Shown: one piece after another, positions 1-7,705 of the stretch | How positions within the stretch are numbered: position 1 is the first letter of the stretch | How the letters are laid out: every line of letters starts with the position of its first letter | Source of the DNA: AP-15 sp963716115 | GTDB lineage: Bacteria > Pseudomonadota > Alphaproteobacteria > ATCC43930 > CGMCC-115725 | NCBI GenBank assembly: GCA_963716115.1 | Contig: CAVQSZ010000034.1 | Coordinates: 51,712 to 115,711, forward strand | Length of the DNA stretch: 64,000 nucleotides | Direction: 5' to 3' | Position numbers and translations under genes: made by a program | The notes under the pieces: generated by a model | The model's input: the letters and a program-made list of their open reading frames with translations, nothing else | Database searches by the model: none | What the model was told of the DNA's origin: nothing

Positions 1-95
1 TATCTTTCAGCTTATTGAAAAGATCGTGTTTTGTGCCAATATCCCACCCGCGAGGAATCTCCCTCGCTTCTCGCTTCTCTCTTTGGAGGGGGTCT

Positions 96-812
96 ATGGC
101 GTTAGGTTCGCAGCCCCGCTGGACGGTGCGGCCGGCGGACGCCCAGGTCGGCATCGATGTCGGCCTTCGGGACTACATGCTCCGCATCTACAACTACATG
201 GCGTCGGGGCTCGCGCTGACCGGCATCGTCGCCTATGTCGGCTACACGACCGGCTTTTATGAGCGGATTGCCCACACGCCGCTGATCTGGCTGGTGATCC
301 TGGCGCCGCTGGGGCTCGTCATGCTGATGAGCTTCGGCATCAACCGCATGACCGCCAGCACCTTGCAGATGGTGTTCTGGCTCTATTCCGGGCTGATGGG
401 GCTGTCCTTGGCCTCGGTCTTCCTGGTGTTCACCGGGACCAGCATCGCGCGGGTGTTCTTCATCACCGCCGGCACCTTCGGCGCGATGAGCCTCTACGGC
501 TATACGACGCGGCGCGACCTGTCGCAGTTCGGCTCGTTTCTGTTCATGGGGCTGATCGGCGTCATCATCGCGTCGGTGGTCAACATGTTCATCGCCTCGA
601 GCGCGCTGCAGTTCGCGATCTCGGTGATCGGCGTCCTGGTCTTCACCGGCCTGACCGCGTGGGACACGCAGCAGATCAAGGAGATGTACTACGCGGCCGA
701 CGATGCCGAGACGGCCGGCAAAAAGTCGATCATGGGGGCGCTGCGCCTCTACCTCGACTTCATCAACCTCTTCATGCTGCTGATGCAGCTGCTCGGCACC
801 CGCCGCGACTGA
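96..812 (+). CDS. Bax inhibitor-1/YccA family membrane protein
   Basis: The product is a 238-residue integral inner-membrane protein of the Bax inhibitor-1 (YccA/YbhL) family. Members form pH-sensitive calcium-leak-like channels or modulate membrane proteases such as FtsH; the function here is not established. Seven hydrophobic segments run almost without a break from about residue 25 to the end, and the typical family stretches FTGLTAWDTQQIKEMYY and YLDFINLFMLLMQLLG close the protein. I chose the ATG at 96 because a strong GGAGGGGG ribosome site lies just upstream. A TTG at 15 is in frame but would add an uncharacteristic N-terminus. A terminator follows the stop, so the gene is probably transcribed alone. 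Confidence 0.9.
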   Translation: MALGSQPRWTVRPADAQVGIDVGLRDYMLRIYNYMASGLALTGIVAYVGYTTGFYERIAHTPLIWLVILAPLGLVMLMSFGINRMTASTLQMVFWLYSGLMGLSLASVFLVFTGTSIARVFFITAGTFGAMSLYGYTTRRDLSQFGSFLFMGLIGVIIASVVNMFIASSALQFAISVIGVLVFTGLTAWDTQQIKEMYYAADDAETAGKKSIMGALRLYLDFINLFMLLMQLLGTRRD

Positions 813-841
813 CCTGCGGCGCAGCGACGACAAATCGCCAT

Positions 842-869
842 CGGCCGGGCTCCGCGCCCGGCCGGTTTT
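842..869 (+). terminator. Rho-independent terminator after the Bax inhibitor gene
   Basis: A perfect 9-bp GC hairpin (CGGCCGGGC, loop TCCGC, GCCCGGCCG) is followed by GTTTTGTT. It starts 30 bases after the stop codon and separates this gene from the convergent toxin gene. Confidence 0.8.
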
Positions 870-905
870 GTTGCGCCTGGACGGCGACATGCCGTCGACG
901 CGGGC

Positions 906-1238
906 TCAATCCGCAAGCCCCATGACAAAGGCCAGCGCCACATTGAGCCGCGCGATGTCATTCGCTCCGAGGCGCCCGATCCGCTGCCCGATCCGTTCCC
1001 GCCGGATTGTGACCGGCTTGTCGGCCATCACCTGAGATCGCAGGCGCAGTCCGGTTTCCGGCCCGGGCTCGATCGTGATCCGGAAATCCGCCTCCACCAG
1101 ATCGGAGGTCGTCTGGCAAATCACGATCGAACCATGGCTCTCCGGGATCGCATCCGACTGCACTATGACCGCCGGCCGCGGCTTCCCGTAATCGCCGGGC
1201 GCGGCGACGATCACCAGGTCACCGCGGGTCATCGGCAT
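906..1238 (-). CDS. MazF/PemK-family toxin, type II toxin-antitoxin
   Basis: The product is a 110-residue MazF/PemK-like protein, a family of sequence-specific mRNA interferases that act in the cytoplasm. The N-terminal signature RGDLVIVAAPGDYGKPRPAVI matches the family, with the conserved RGD.V and GKPRPA elements that build the beta-barrel active site. The region around SIVICQTTSD is the usual second conserved block. The gene overlaps the upstream antitoxin by 20 bases, the normal arrangement for a co-translated toxin-antitoxin pair. Autoregulation is likely through the palindrome upstream of the antitoxin. The RNA target cannot be read from the sequence. Confidence 0.9.
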   Translation of the reverse strand: MPMTRGDLVIVAAPGDYGKPRPAVIVQSDAIPESHGSIVICQTTSDLVEADFRITIEPGPETGLRLRSQVMADKPVTIRRERIGQRIGRLGANDIARLNVALAFVMGLAD

Positions 1239-1443
1239 CGAATTCGGATACAGCCTCGATCCACAGGAGCGCGTCGCGTTCGCTGTCGGGGTTCAGCCTT
1301 GCAACCTGCGCCGCGACTCGGTCGCGCACGGCTTGGGAGCGCGCATCCGGCACGACCAGGCGCAATTCCCGCAAGCCCCGCTGCCGGCGCCGCGCGCGCA
1401 TCGTCCTCATCCGCGCCGCAGCCTCCGCCATTCGTTCCTCCAT
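1219..1443 (-). CDS. MazE-like antitoxin (DUF3018 type)
   Basis: This is a 74-residue, highly charged protein immediately upstream of, and overlapping, the MazF-like toxin gene. The pattern RMRTMRARRRQRGLRELRLVVPDARS, a basic N-terminus leading to a short beta-strand 'RLVVPD' followed by an Arg/Ala helix, is typical of the DUF3018 antitoxins paired with MazF in Alphaproteobacteria. The basic N-terminal half is expected to bind operator DNA and the acidic C-terminus (WIEAVSEFDADD) to cover the toxin. The ATG at 1443 lies 18 bases from a perfect palindrome that is the likely operator. Confidence 0.85.
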   Translation of the reverse strand: MEERMAEAAARMRTMRARRRQRGLRELRLVVPDARSQAVRDRVAAQVARLNPDSERDALLWIEAVSEFDADDPR

Positions 1444-1461
1444 GCCTTGACGCAGCCCCTA

Positions 1462-1475
1462 TGTAACGCGTTACA
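1462..1475. promoter_or_regulatory. Palindromic operator of the toxin-antitoxin pair
   Basis: TGTAACGCGTTACA is a perfect 14-bp palindrome that begins 18 bases upstream of the antitoxin start codon. Its position and symmetry are those of an autoregulatory operator bound by a dimeric antitoxin. This is inferred from position only. Confidence 0.65.
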
Positions 1476-1536
1476 ATTCGGGGTGCAAGCGGCGGACGGC
1501 GGATAGCCGCCGGTTTGCTTGCCATCACTTCTCGTC

Positions 1537-1594
1537 CACGCCGGCGAAGGCCGGCGCCCATGGCGGAAATGGGTCCCGGCCTGCGCCGGGATGG
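1537..1594. repeat. Dispersed palindromic repeat, copy 1 of 2 (second at 39090)
   Basis: This is an intergenic GC-rich element of three short dyads: CCGGCGAAGGCCGG, CCCAT-N7-ATGGG and TCCCGG-N6-CCGGGA. The same modules occur in the same order at 39090-39150, which makes this a REP-like dispersed repeat. Here it lies between the antitoxin operator and the 3' end of the dehydrogenase pseudogene. Confidence 0.75.
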
Positions 1595-1618
1595 TTCTTA
1601 TGAAGCACGGTGCAAGGA

Positions 1619-2912
1619 TCACTCCGCCGCGTTTTTGCCGCCGTAGCGGCGGACGCGCAGGTCGGCCTGCTCCTTGTGCCCCCAGAAGCGCTCGATCGCG
1701 CACAGACGGCTGCAATATTCGCCGACCATGACGCTGGCTTCCGCGGTCTTGACCTCCTGGTAGGTGCATGTTTTCAGGAACTTGCCGACCCAGAGGCCGC
1801 CGGTGTAGCGGGCCGCGCCCTTGGTCGGCAGCGTATGGTTGGTGCCGATCACCTTGTCGCCGTAGGCGACGTTGGTCTGCGGGCCGAGAAAGAGGGCGCC
1901 GTAATTCTGCAGCCGGTCGAGCCAGGCGCGCGGCTCGCGGGTCAGAGACCTCGACGTGCTCGGCGGCGATGCGGTCGGCCTCGGCGGCCATCTCGCCGTC
2001 GTCGGCGCAGAGGATCACTTCGCCCTAGTCGCGCCAGGCGACGCCGGCGACATCGGCGGTCGGCAGCACGCCGAGCTGGCGGGCGACCTCGCCCAGGGTG
2101 TCGCGGGCGAGCTCTTGCGAGGTGGTCAACAGGATCGCCGGCGACGAGGGTCCGTGCTCGGCCTGGCCCAAGAGGTCGGTCGCGCACATCTCGGCGTCGG
2201 CGCTGTCGTCGGCGATCACCAGGATCTCGGTCGGGCCGGCGAAGAGGTCGATGCCGACCCGGCCGTAAAGCTGGCGCTTGGCTTCGGCGACATAGGCGTT
2301 GCCCGGGCCGACCAGCATGTCCACGGGCGCGAAGCCGGCGGCGCCGAGCGCCATCGCCGCCACCGCCTGGACCCCGCCCAAAACATGTATCTCGTCGGCG
2401 CCGCCCAGATGCATCGCCGCGATCGTCTCGGGATGCGGCCCGCCCCGGTTCGGCGGGGTGCAGGCGGCGATATGTCCGACCCCGGCGACCTTGGCGGTGA
2501 CGATCGACATGTGCGCCGAGGCGACCATCGGATAGCGCCCGCCCGGCACATAGCAGCCGACCCGGCCGACCGGGATGTGCCGGTGGCCGAGGATCACTCC
2601 GGGCAGGGTCTCGACCTCGACATCCTTGAGCGCGGCGCGCTGGATCTCGGCGAAATTGCGGATCTGCGCCTGTGCGAACTTGATGTCGTCGATCGTTTGC
2701 GGCGCGACTTTGGCGACGAGCGCGGCGATCTCGGCGGCGGACAGGCGAAAGCTCGGCGGCGACCAGTTGTCGAAGCGCTCGGAGAATTCGCGCACCGCCG
2801 CCTCGCCGCGCTTGGCCACGTCGGCGATGATGCTCTCGACCGTGGCGCGGGTCTTGGCGTCGGCTTCGTCCTGTTGACCGGCAAGCGCCGCCCGTTTGAT
2901 GTGCCGAGGCAT
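1619..2912 (-). pseudogene. Histidinol dehydrogenase family gene (HpsN/HisD-like), interrupted
   Basis: This is a zinc- and NAD-dependent alcohol dehydrogenase of the HisD superfamily. The motifs YVPGGRYPMVASAHMS and LVGPGNAYVAEAKRQLYG, and the C-terminal HTLPTKGAARYTGGLWVGKF, match the paralogues close to sulfopropanediol 3-dehydrogenase (HpsN) better than biosynthetic HisD. Two lesions break the frame: an in-frame TAG at 2025-2027 where relatives have Tyr (WRD-stop-GEVILCADD), and one extra base near 1945, after EHVEV. Translation downstream of both still matches the family to the end. A strong AGGAGGAG site precedes the ATG at 2912. The neighbours are uptake proteins and an SDR, so a catabolic role is more likely than histidine synthesis. 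Both lesions could be sequencing errors. Confidence 0.8.
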
Positions 2913-2921
2913 GAGCTCCTC

Positions 2922-3899
2922 CTATTCGATGACCTCAGTGGCGCGGGCGAGGATCGATGGCGGGACGGTTAGGCCGAGCGCCTTGGCGGTGTTGAGGTTG
3001 ACGACCAGCTCGAAAGTGGTCGGCTGTTGGACCGGCAGATCAGCCGGCTTGGCGCCCTTGAGGATCCTTCCGGCGTAAATGCCGGCCTGGCGATTGGCAG
3101 CCGCGAGGCTCGTTCCATAGCTGATCAGGCCGCCGGCCGCGACGTATTCACGATGCTCATAAATCGCCGGAACGGAACGGTGTGATGCCAGCGCGACGAG
3201 CTGCTCTCGCCGGCTGTTGAAAAATGGGTCGTTGCCGACCAGAAGCGCGCCGGCGTGCAGCTGGACGAAGGCGGCGAAGGCGGCGTCGATCTCGTTTTCG
3301 GCGCCGGCCTTCAGAATAGGGAGCTGCACCCCCTTCGCCCGTGCCGCTTCCTGCGCGTCTTGCATCGTGCGCTCGGCGTTCGGATTTTTCGGGTTCACGA
3401 GCAGGGCGATCACCCTGGCTTGTGGAACCAGCTCGGACAGCAGATCGAGGCGCTTCGGCACCAGCTCGGTCATCATGTATGTCACGCCCGTGAGGTTGCC
3501 GCCCGGCCGCGCAAGGCTGGCGACCAAGCCGTCCCCTACCGGGTCGGTGCCGAGGGCAAAGACGATCGGGATCGTCGAGGTCGCGCTTTTCGCCGCTCGT
3601 GCCGAAGGGACGCTGGCTGTTGCGATCACGTCGACCTTGCGGCCGACGAGGTCGGCGGCCAACGCCGGCAGCCGATCATAGTGGCCCTCCGCTCCGCGGT
3701 ATTCGATGGCCAGGTTTTGTCCCTCGACCCAGCCGGCTTCCCTCAGTCCCCGGCGGAACGCCGCCACATTCGGCGCAGTTGGGTCGGGGGAGCCGGTGGC
3801 AAGGTAGCCGATAACCGGCATCTCCTTCTGCTGCGCGCGAAGTGTACGCGCGCAGGCCATCGCCGCGGCCACCAGCAGCATCAACTCGCGCCGGCGCAT
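2922..3899 (-). CDS. ABC transporter substrate-binding protein (ABC_sub_bind, TrpX-like)
   Basis: The product is a periplasmic solute-binding protein of about 325 residues in the ABC_sub_bind family. The N-terminus MRRRELMLLVAAAMACARTL is a signal peptide ending near LRAQ. The body begins with VIGYLATGSPD and contains IPIVFALGTDPVGDGLVASL and GGNLTGVTYM, hallmarks of this family, which is very abundant in Rhizobiales. I chose the start at 3899, four bases past the corrected stop of the SDR gene; an in-frame upstream extension only reads SDR coding sequence. No permease or ATPase gene lies nearby, so the ligand and partner transporter are unknown. Confidence 0.88.
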   Translation of the reverse strand: MRRRELMLLVAAAMACARTLRAQQKEMPVIGYLATGSPDPTAPNVAAFRRGLREAGWVEGQNLAIEYRGAEGHYDRLPALAADLVGRKVDVIATASVPSARAAKSATSTIPIVFALGTDPVGDGLVASLARPGGNLTGVTYMMTELVPKRLDLLSELVPQARVIALLVNPKNPNAERTMQDAQEAARAKGVQLPILKAGAENEIDAAFAAFVQLHAGALLVGNDPFFNSRREQLVALASHRSVPAIYEHREYVAAGGLISYGTSLAAANRQAGIYAGRILKGAKPADLPVQQPTTFELVVNLNTAKALGLTVPPSILARATEVIE

Positions 3900-3903
3900 G
3901 GGC

Positions 3904-4672
3904 TCACCAAGCCGTCCAGCCGCCGTCGGCGAGGAGGCTCGAGCCGGTGACGAGGCGGCGGCGGGCGACGCGAGGAAGACAACCGCGTCGCCACCTCCTC
4001 GACCGTGCCGAGACGGCCCAACGGGATGCGGTCGAGCACCCATTTCCTGAACGCCGGGTCGTCGAAGAACGGCTTGGTCAGCGGCGTCGTGACGAAGGTC
4101 GGCGCGATCGAGACGACGCGCACGCCCTTGGGCGCGAGCTCGACCGCCATCGCCTTGGTCAACCCCTCGACCGCGTGCTTGGTCATCACGTAGACGGTGC
4201 GGTCGAGGTCGGAGCCGACATGCCCCATCTGCGAGGACATGTTGACGATGACGCCGCCGCCGGCCTTTGCGCCATTTGGGGCGACCATCAGCCGCGCCGC
4301 CGCCTGCGCGACCAGAAACGCCGCCCGGACATTGAGGGTCAGCAGCCGGTCGAGGGTCTCCTCGTCGACTTCGAGAAAGGGCTGCGGCCGGTTGAGGCCG
4401 GCGTTGTTGACCAGGATATCGAGCCGGCCGAGGCCGGCGATGGCGGAACGCATCGCCGCGGTGTCGGTCACGTCGAAGGGCAGCGCCCGCGCCTTGCCGC
4501 CGCCCTTCTCGATCTCGCGGGCGACCTCGTCGAGCTCCTTCCGGGTGCGGCTGACCAGCGCCAGCTCGGCCCCGGCGGCGGCCAACGCCACGGCCACAGC
4601 GCGGCCGATCCCGCGCCCGGCGCCGGTGACAAGCGCGGTCTTACCGTCGAGGCGGAAGGCGTCGGCGGGCAT
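3904..4672 (-). CDS. SDR-family NAD(P)-dependent oxidoreductase, frame broken near the C-terminus
   Basis: This is a classical short-chain dehydrogenase/reductase. The Rossmann motif TGAGRGIG follows the start, NNAG occurs mid-protein, and a catalytic Ser region (IVNMSS) precedes YVMTKHA, the YxxxK dyad. Near 3990 the frame is lost by a missing base after GTVEEVAT, and a second missing base near 3960 restores the usual ending LVTGSSLLADGGWTAW. The full gene is therefore about 255 codons. Its ATG overlaps the TGA of the TRAP-protein gene (TGATG), indicating translational coupling. The substrate is unknown; the context suggests oxidation of an imported sugar acid or alcohol. Confidence 0.85.
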
Positions 4673-5610
4673 CAGCCGCTGATCTCTCCGGCATAGCTTT
4701 CGAGGAGCTGCCACGTCGCCGGTCCGGCCTTCGCCCGCCAGCGCGCGTAGAAGGGGCCGAGCCGGGCGCGGAAGCTGGCGGTGTCGGCGGTGACGACCTG
4801 CATCCCGAGGCGCGCCAGCTCCGCGGCGCCGGCGGCGTTGACCTGCTCGATGTCCTGGCGCTGGAGGAGGGCGAATTTCTCGGCGTTGCGCTCGACCACA
4901 AGCTGAATTTCGCTGGGCAGGGCGGCCCACGCCGCGGCGTTGGCGAGGAGCGTGAACCCCGACCACCAATGGCTGGTCAGGCTGAGGCAGGCCTGCACCT
5001 CGTACAGCTTCAGCGACAGCACGACGCCCAAGGGGTCGCTCTGGCCGTCGAACTCGCGCGCCTTCAGCGCATCGTACATGCGGTTGAACGGGACATACCC
5101 GGCCTCGGCGCCAAACGCCTTGAAGAAATCGGTGGCGATCTCGCCGCCCGGGGTGCGGATCCTGACCCCGGCCAGATCGTCGGCGCTGCGGATCGGCTTC
5201 GCGCTGGTGGTCAGGTGGTGAAACCCGTTCTGCAGGCCGTGTCGGAAGGCGTGGATGCCGTGCTGCGCCAATTCGGCGCGGATCCGGTCGCCGAGCCCGC
5301 CGTCGAGGGCGGCGAACACCGCCTTCGAATCCCTGAACGCGAACGGCAGCAGCGGCAACGGGCTGGTCGGCGCCAGCCCGCCCAGGGTCGCGCCGGCGAC
5401 AAAGAATTCGAGCGCGCCCGAACGCATGTCGGCGAGCATCTGCGGGTCGGGGCCGAGCCGGCTCTCGGGAAACACCTCGACCGCGAATTCGCCGTCGGTT
5501 TCCCGGCCGATCGCCGCGGCCATCTCGCCGAGCCGCCTGACGGTGGGGCTGCCCTGGGGTTGGTTGAGGCCCAGTCGGTAACGCAGGCGGGGGGCGCGAT
5601 CGGTCGTCAT
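4672..5610 (-). CDS. TRAP-type dicarboxylate binding protein (DctP family), no signal peptide
   Basis: This is a 312-residue DctP-family solute-binding protein. Family features include the QGSPTV segment near the N-terminus, the ligand-arginine region GVRIRTPGGEI and the later WWSGFTLLANAAAW block. DctP proteins are normally periplasmic, but this one starts MTTDRAPRLRYRLGLNQPQG with no hydrophobic leader. Either the true start is misplaced or it acts in the cytoplasm. No DctQ or DctM membrane gene is present. It is the first gene of a tight minus-strand cluster with the SDR, the ABC binding protein and the HisD-family gene, and its stop overlaps the SDR start. Confidence 0.82.
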   Translation of the reverse strand: MTTDRAPRLRYRLGLNQPQGSPTVRRLGEMAAAIGRETDGEFAVEVFPESRLGPDPQMLADMRSGALEFFVAGATLGGLAPTSPLPLLPFAFRDSKAVFAALDGGLGDRIRAELAQHGIHAFRHGLQNGFHHLTTSAKPIRSADDLAGVRIRTPGGEIATDFFKAFGAEAGYVPFNRMYDALKAREFDGQSDPLGVVLSLKLYEVQACLSLTSHWWSGFTLLANAAAWAALPSEIQLVVERNAEKFALLQRQDIEQVNAAGAAELARLGMQVVTADTASFRARLGPFYARWRAKAGPATWQLLESYAGEISG

Positions 5611-5676
5611 CGGGCGATCATAATCGACCAGGGCGGGGGCGGCGAGCGGCTTGTCGACGGCGGCCGGCGTCAGGGC

Positions 5677-6333
5677 TCAGGCGCTCAGCGCCCGCGTCAG
5701 GACGCCGGGGATCGCGCATTTGTATTGCATGTCGATGCGGACGAGATCCGGCCGGCCGGCCCCCCGGCCCTGGCGCCGGTAGGCGAAGGCGCCGTCCTCG
5801 ATCGCCCCTGGATCTTTCAAAACCGCGGCGATCTCCAGGACTTCAAGAAGAGATTTCAGGGAACCTTCATGCTCCGCCCCGGAAAGCCTTTGCATGACGG
5901 CGAGCCCGATCGCCTCTTGATTTTCTTTGGTAAGGAATGCTTCAAAAAAGCTGTCGACCGGGAACAGCCAGTCGGCGTCGCGCTCGACGCGCCCGGCAAG
6001 CTCATTGTCCGCAACCACGAGATAGCCGCCGAGGGCGGAGATCATCACGCTTTCCGGAAGGTTGGGGTTTCTCAGGAGATGGAATGGCGGGGCCGCTTCG
6101 GCCACTGCAAAATTCCTCACGTCGCGAAAGTTCCTCAGGATTCGATCCGCCCAGATCGGCCCGCAATCGGATTGCTCCAGGCAAAAGACATGGCAATCGC
6201 CATAGAGGCCGTCGCGCACCAGCCGACGATCGGCGTCCTCGCCGCCAAGGAAAAAAGTGTCGAGCACGACGTCCTGGCCCTTGAGCCCCAGGACTATGCG
6301 CCCGCAGAACGGGCAGGTCGGGATCCGCCGCAA
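5677..6333 (-). CDS. Hypothetical protein, candidate immunity protein for the PAAR effector
   Basis: I do not recognise this 218-residue protein. It begins MRRIPTCPFCGRIVLG, with a CxxC pair that could bind zinc. The rest is an acidic globular sequence without signal peptide or membrane segment. It lies 43 bases downstream of the PAAR-like effector on the same strand, the place where immunity genes of polymorphic toxins usually sit. The proposed role is inferred from position alone. Its lower GC than its neighbours is also typical of toxin-immunity cassettes. Confidence 0.5.
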   Translation of the reverse strand: MRRIPTCPFCGRIVLGLKGQDVVLDTFFLGGEDADRRLVRDGLYGDCHVFCLEQSDCGPIWADRILRNFRDVRNFAVAEAAPPFHLLRNPNLPESVMISALGGYLVVADNELAGRVERDADWLFPVDSFFEAFLTKENQEAIGLAVMQRLSGAEHEGSLKSLLEVLEIAAVLKDPGAIEDGAFAYRRQGRGAGRPDLVRIDMQYKCAIPGVLTRALSA

Positions 6334-6376
6334 ATCTTCCTCCTATCTGGGATGGCCGGCTATCTGGGATGGCTGG

Positions 6377-7705
6377 CTATCTGGGATGGCCTACGATGTA
6401 GCCGTGGTCGTTGATCGGGCTCGCGGCAGGATTGGGGATAATGCCGTTCTTGTCGAAATGGGTGACGTTTCCGCCCCAATCGACGACCGCCTCGGTGGCG
6501 TCGGTGCCGTTGCGAATGTCCTTGGCCAGGTGTCCCTCCTCGGTCGCATAGACCGGATGGGTGTGGACCAGGAATTCCTCTTCCGCCCGGCACTTGCACC
6601 CGACCTCCGACCCGAGGACGACGCGAAGCTCGCCGGAGACGCTGTGCTGGACGACGGCGACCTCCTTGTTGAGGAACTCCGAGGCAAGCCTCAGATCGGT
6701 CACCCGAACCCCCGCCCCGGCCCCGGCTTCGCCGTGCGCGGCGAGCTCGCGAACGAGCCGCTTCGCGCCGCCCGGAAGCTCGGAGAACTTGAAGCGGGCG
6801 TTTCTGCTGAAGGCGGCCGTCGAGCGGCTGATCGCCCGTTCGCCGGCTTCTCCGGCCGGCATCAGCAGGCGCGCGAGCCTGCCCAGACCCTTGAACGCCG
6901 CTTTCATCGCCGCGCCGAGCGCCATCGCGGTCAGCGACGGCATCGGCACGCCGCCGATGATGACGTTCGGGCTCGCCGAAACGGTCATGCCGATCATCGG
7001 CCCCAGCGGCGGGTCGCTCGGCTTTGGGGTGGAGAAGGTGCAGTGCTTGGTGATGTCGACGCCGATCCGGGCCGCCCGCATCCCCTCGATCCAGACCGAG
7101 GAGGACCCGAGAAAGATCTCGAACATCGGAAAGTAGCCGCCGCACCAGATGCCCATGCCGATGTCGCCGCAGCGGCCCGCCGGCATGCCGTTGATCAGCA
7201 CCGTCGCCGCCCCCGAGACATAGGGGATCGGGATCACCGGCCCGGTGCTCGGCAGCGGTATCGGCGGCGCCGGCGGCACGAGGTTCGGCGGATGGCTGTG
7301 GGCGTGCGGCAGGCCTACATCGAAATCGGCCACCCGGACGGCGGGAAATGCCGGGAAGGGAATGGCCGACACAACCGTCGACACCATCTGCTCGGCCGCG
7401 GTCAACGCGCCGAACACGGCCCCGGTCGTCGCCAGGGCGCCGTTCGCCTTGCCGATTTCGGCCACGGCGCCGCTGAGGTCGCCGGCCTGCATCCGCAGCG
7501 CTCCGGGGATGTCGCAGAGCGGCGTCGAGCTCGAGCCGCTCTGCGGCAGGTCGAGCAAATCGGCCGAGCCTTGATGGCCGTAGCCGGCGCTGGCGTGGGT
7601 CCACACGTCGGTAGCACTATGCTGGCTCGATGCCTGGGCTGCGGCCTCGGCGTCGCCGGCGCCGTGCGCGATGGCTCGACCCACGGCAGTCGGGTCAAGC
7701 GGCAC
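6377..7705 (-). CDS. PAAR-like type VI secretion effector with C-terminal toxin candidate
   Basis: The 442-residue protein has two parts. Residues about 150-265 form a PAAR-like spike domain, with GAATVLINGMPAGRCGD, GVDITKHCTFSTPKPSDPPL and SPNVIIGGVPMP, the repeated 'inG.paar.gD' pattern. The C-terminal third (about 310-442) is a separate domain with a central FLVHTHPVY motif and the ending EAVVDWGGNVTHFDKNGI. I take this as the toxin; the HxHP motif invites comparison with JAB-like metalloprotease toxins, but the spacing is not canonical and the activity is unproven. It starts at a GTG overlapping the TPR gene by 11 bases, which suggests coupling. It belongs with VgrG and the TPR protein as a spike-delivered effector. 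Confidence 0.75.
   Translation of the reverse strand: MPLDPTAVGRAIAHGAGDAEAAAQASSQHSATDVWTHASAGYGHQGSADLLDLPQSGSSSTPLCDIPGALRMQAGDLSGAVAEIGKANGALATTGAVFGALTAAEQMVSTVVSAIPFPAFPAVRVADFDVGLPHAHSHPPNLVPPAPPIPLPSTGPVIPIPYVSGAATVLINGMPAGRCGDIGMGIWCGGYFPMFEIFLGSSSVWIEGMRAARIGVDITKHCTFSTPKPSDPPLGPMIGMTVSASPNVIIGGVPMPSLTAMALGAAMKAAFKGLGRLARLLMPAGEAGERAISRSTAAFSRNARFKFSELPGGAKRLVRELAAHGEAGAGAGVRVTDLRLASEFLNKEVAVVQHSVSGELRVVLGSEVGCKCRAEEEFLVHTHPVYATEEGHLAKDIRNGTDATEAVVDWGGNVTHFDKNGIIPNPAASPINDHGYIVGHPR

Noticed and set aside
102..890. Minus-strand ORF of 262 codons at the left end
   Set aside because: Shadow of the Bax inhibitor gene.
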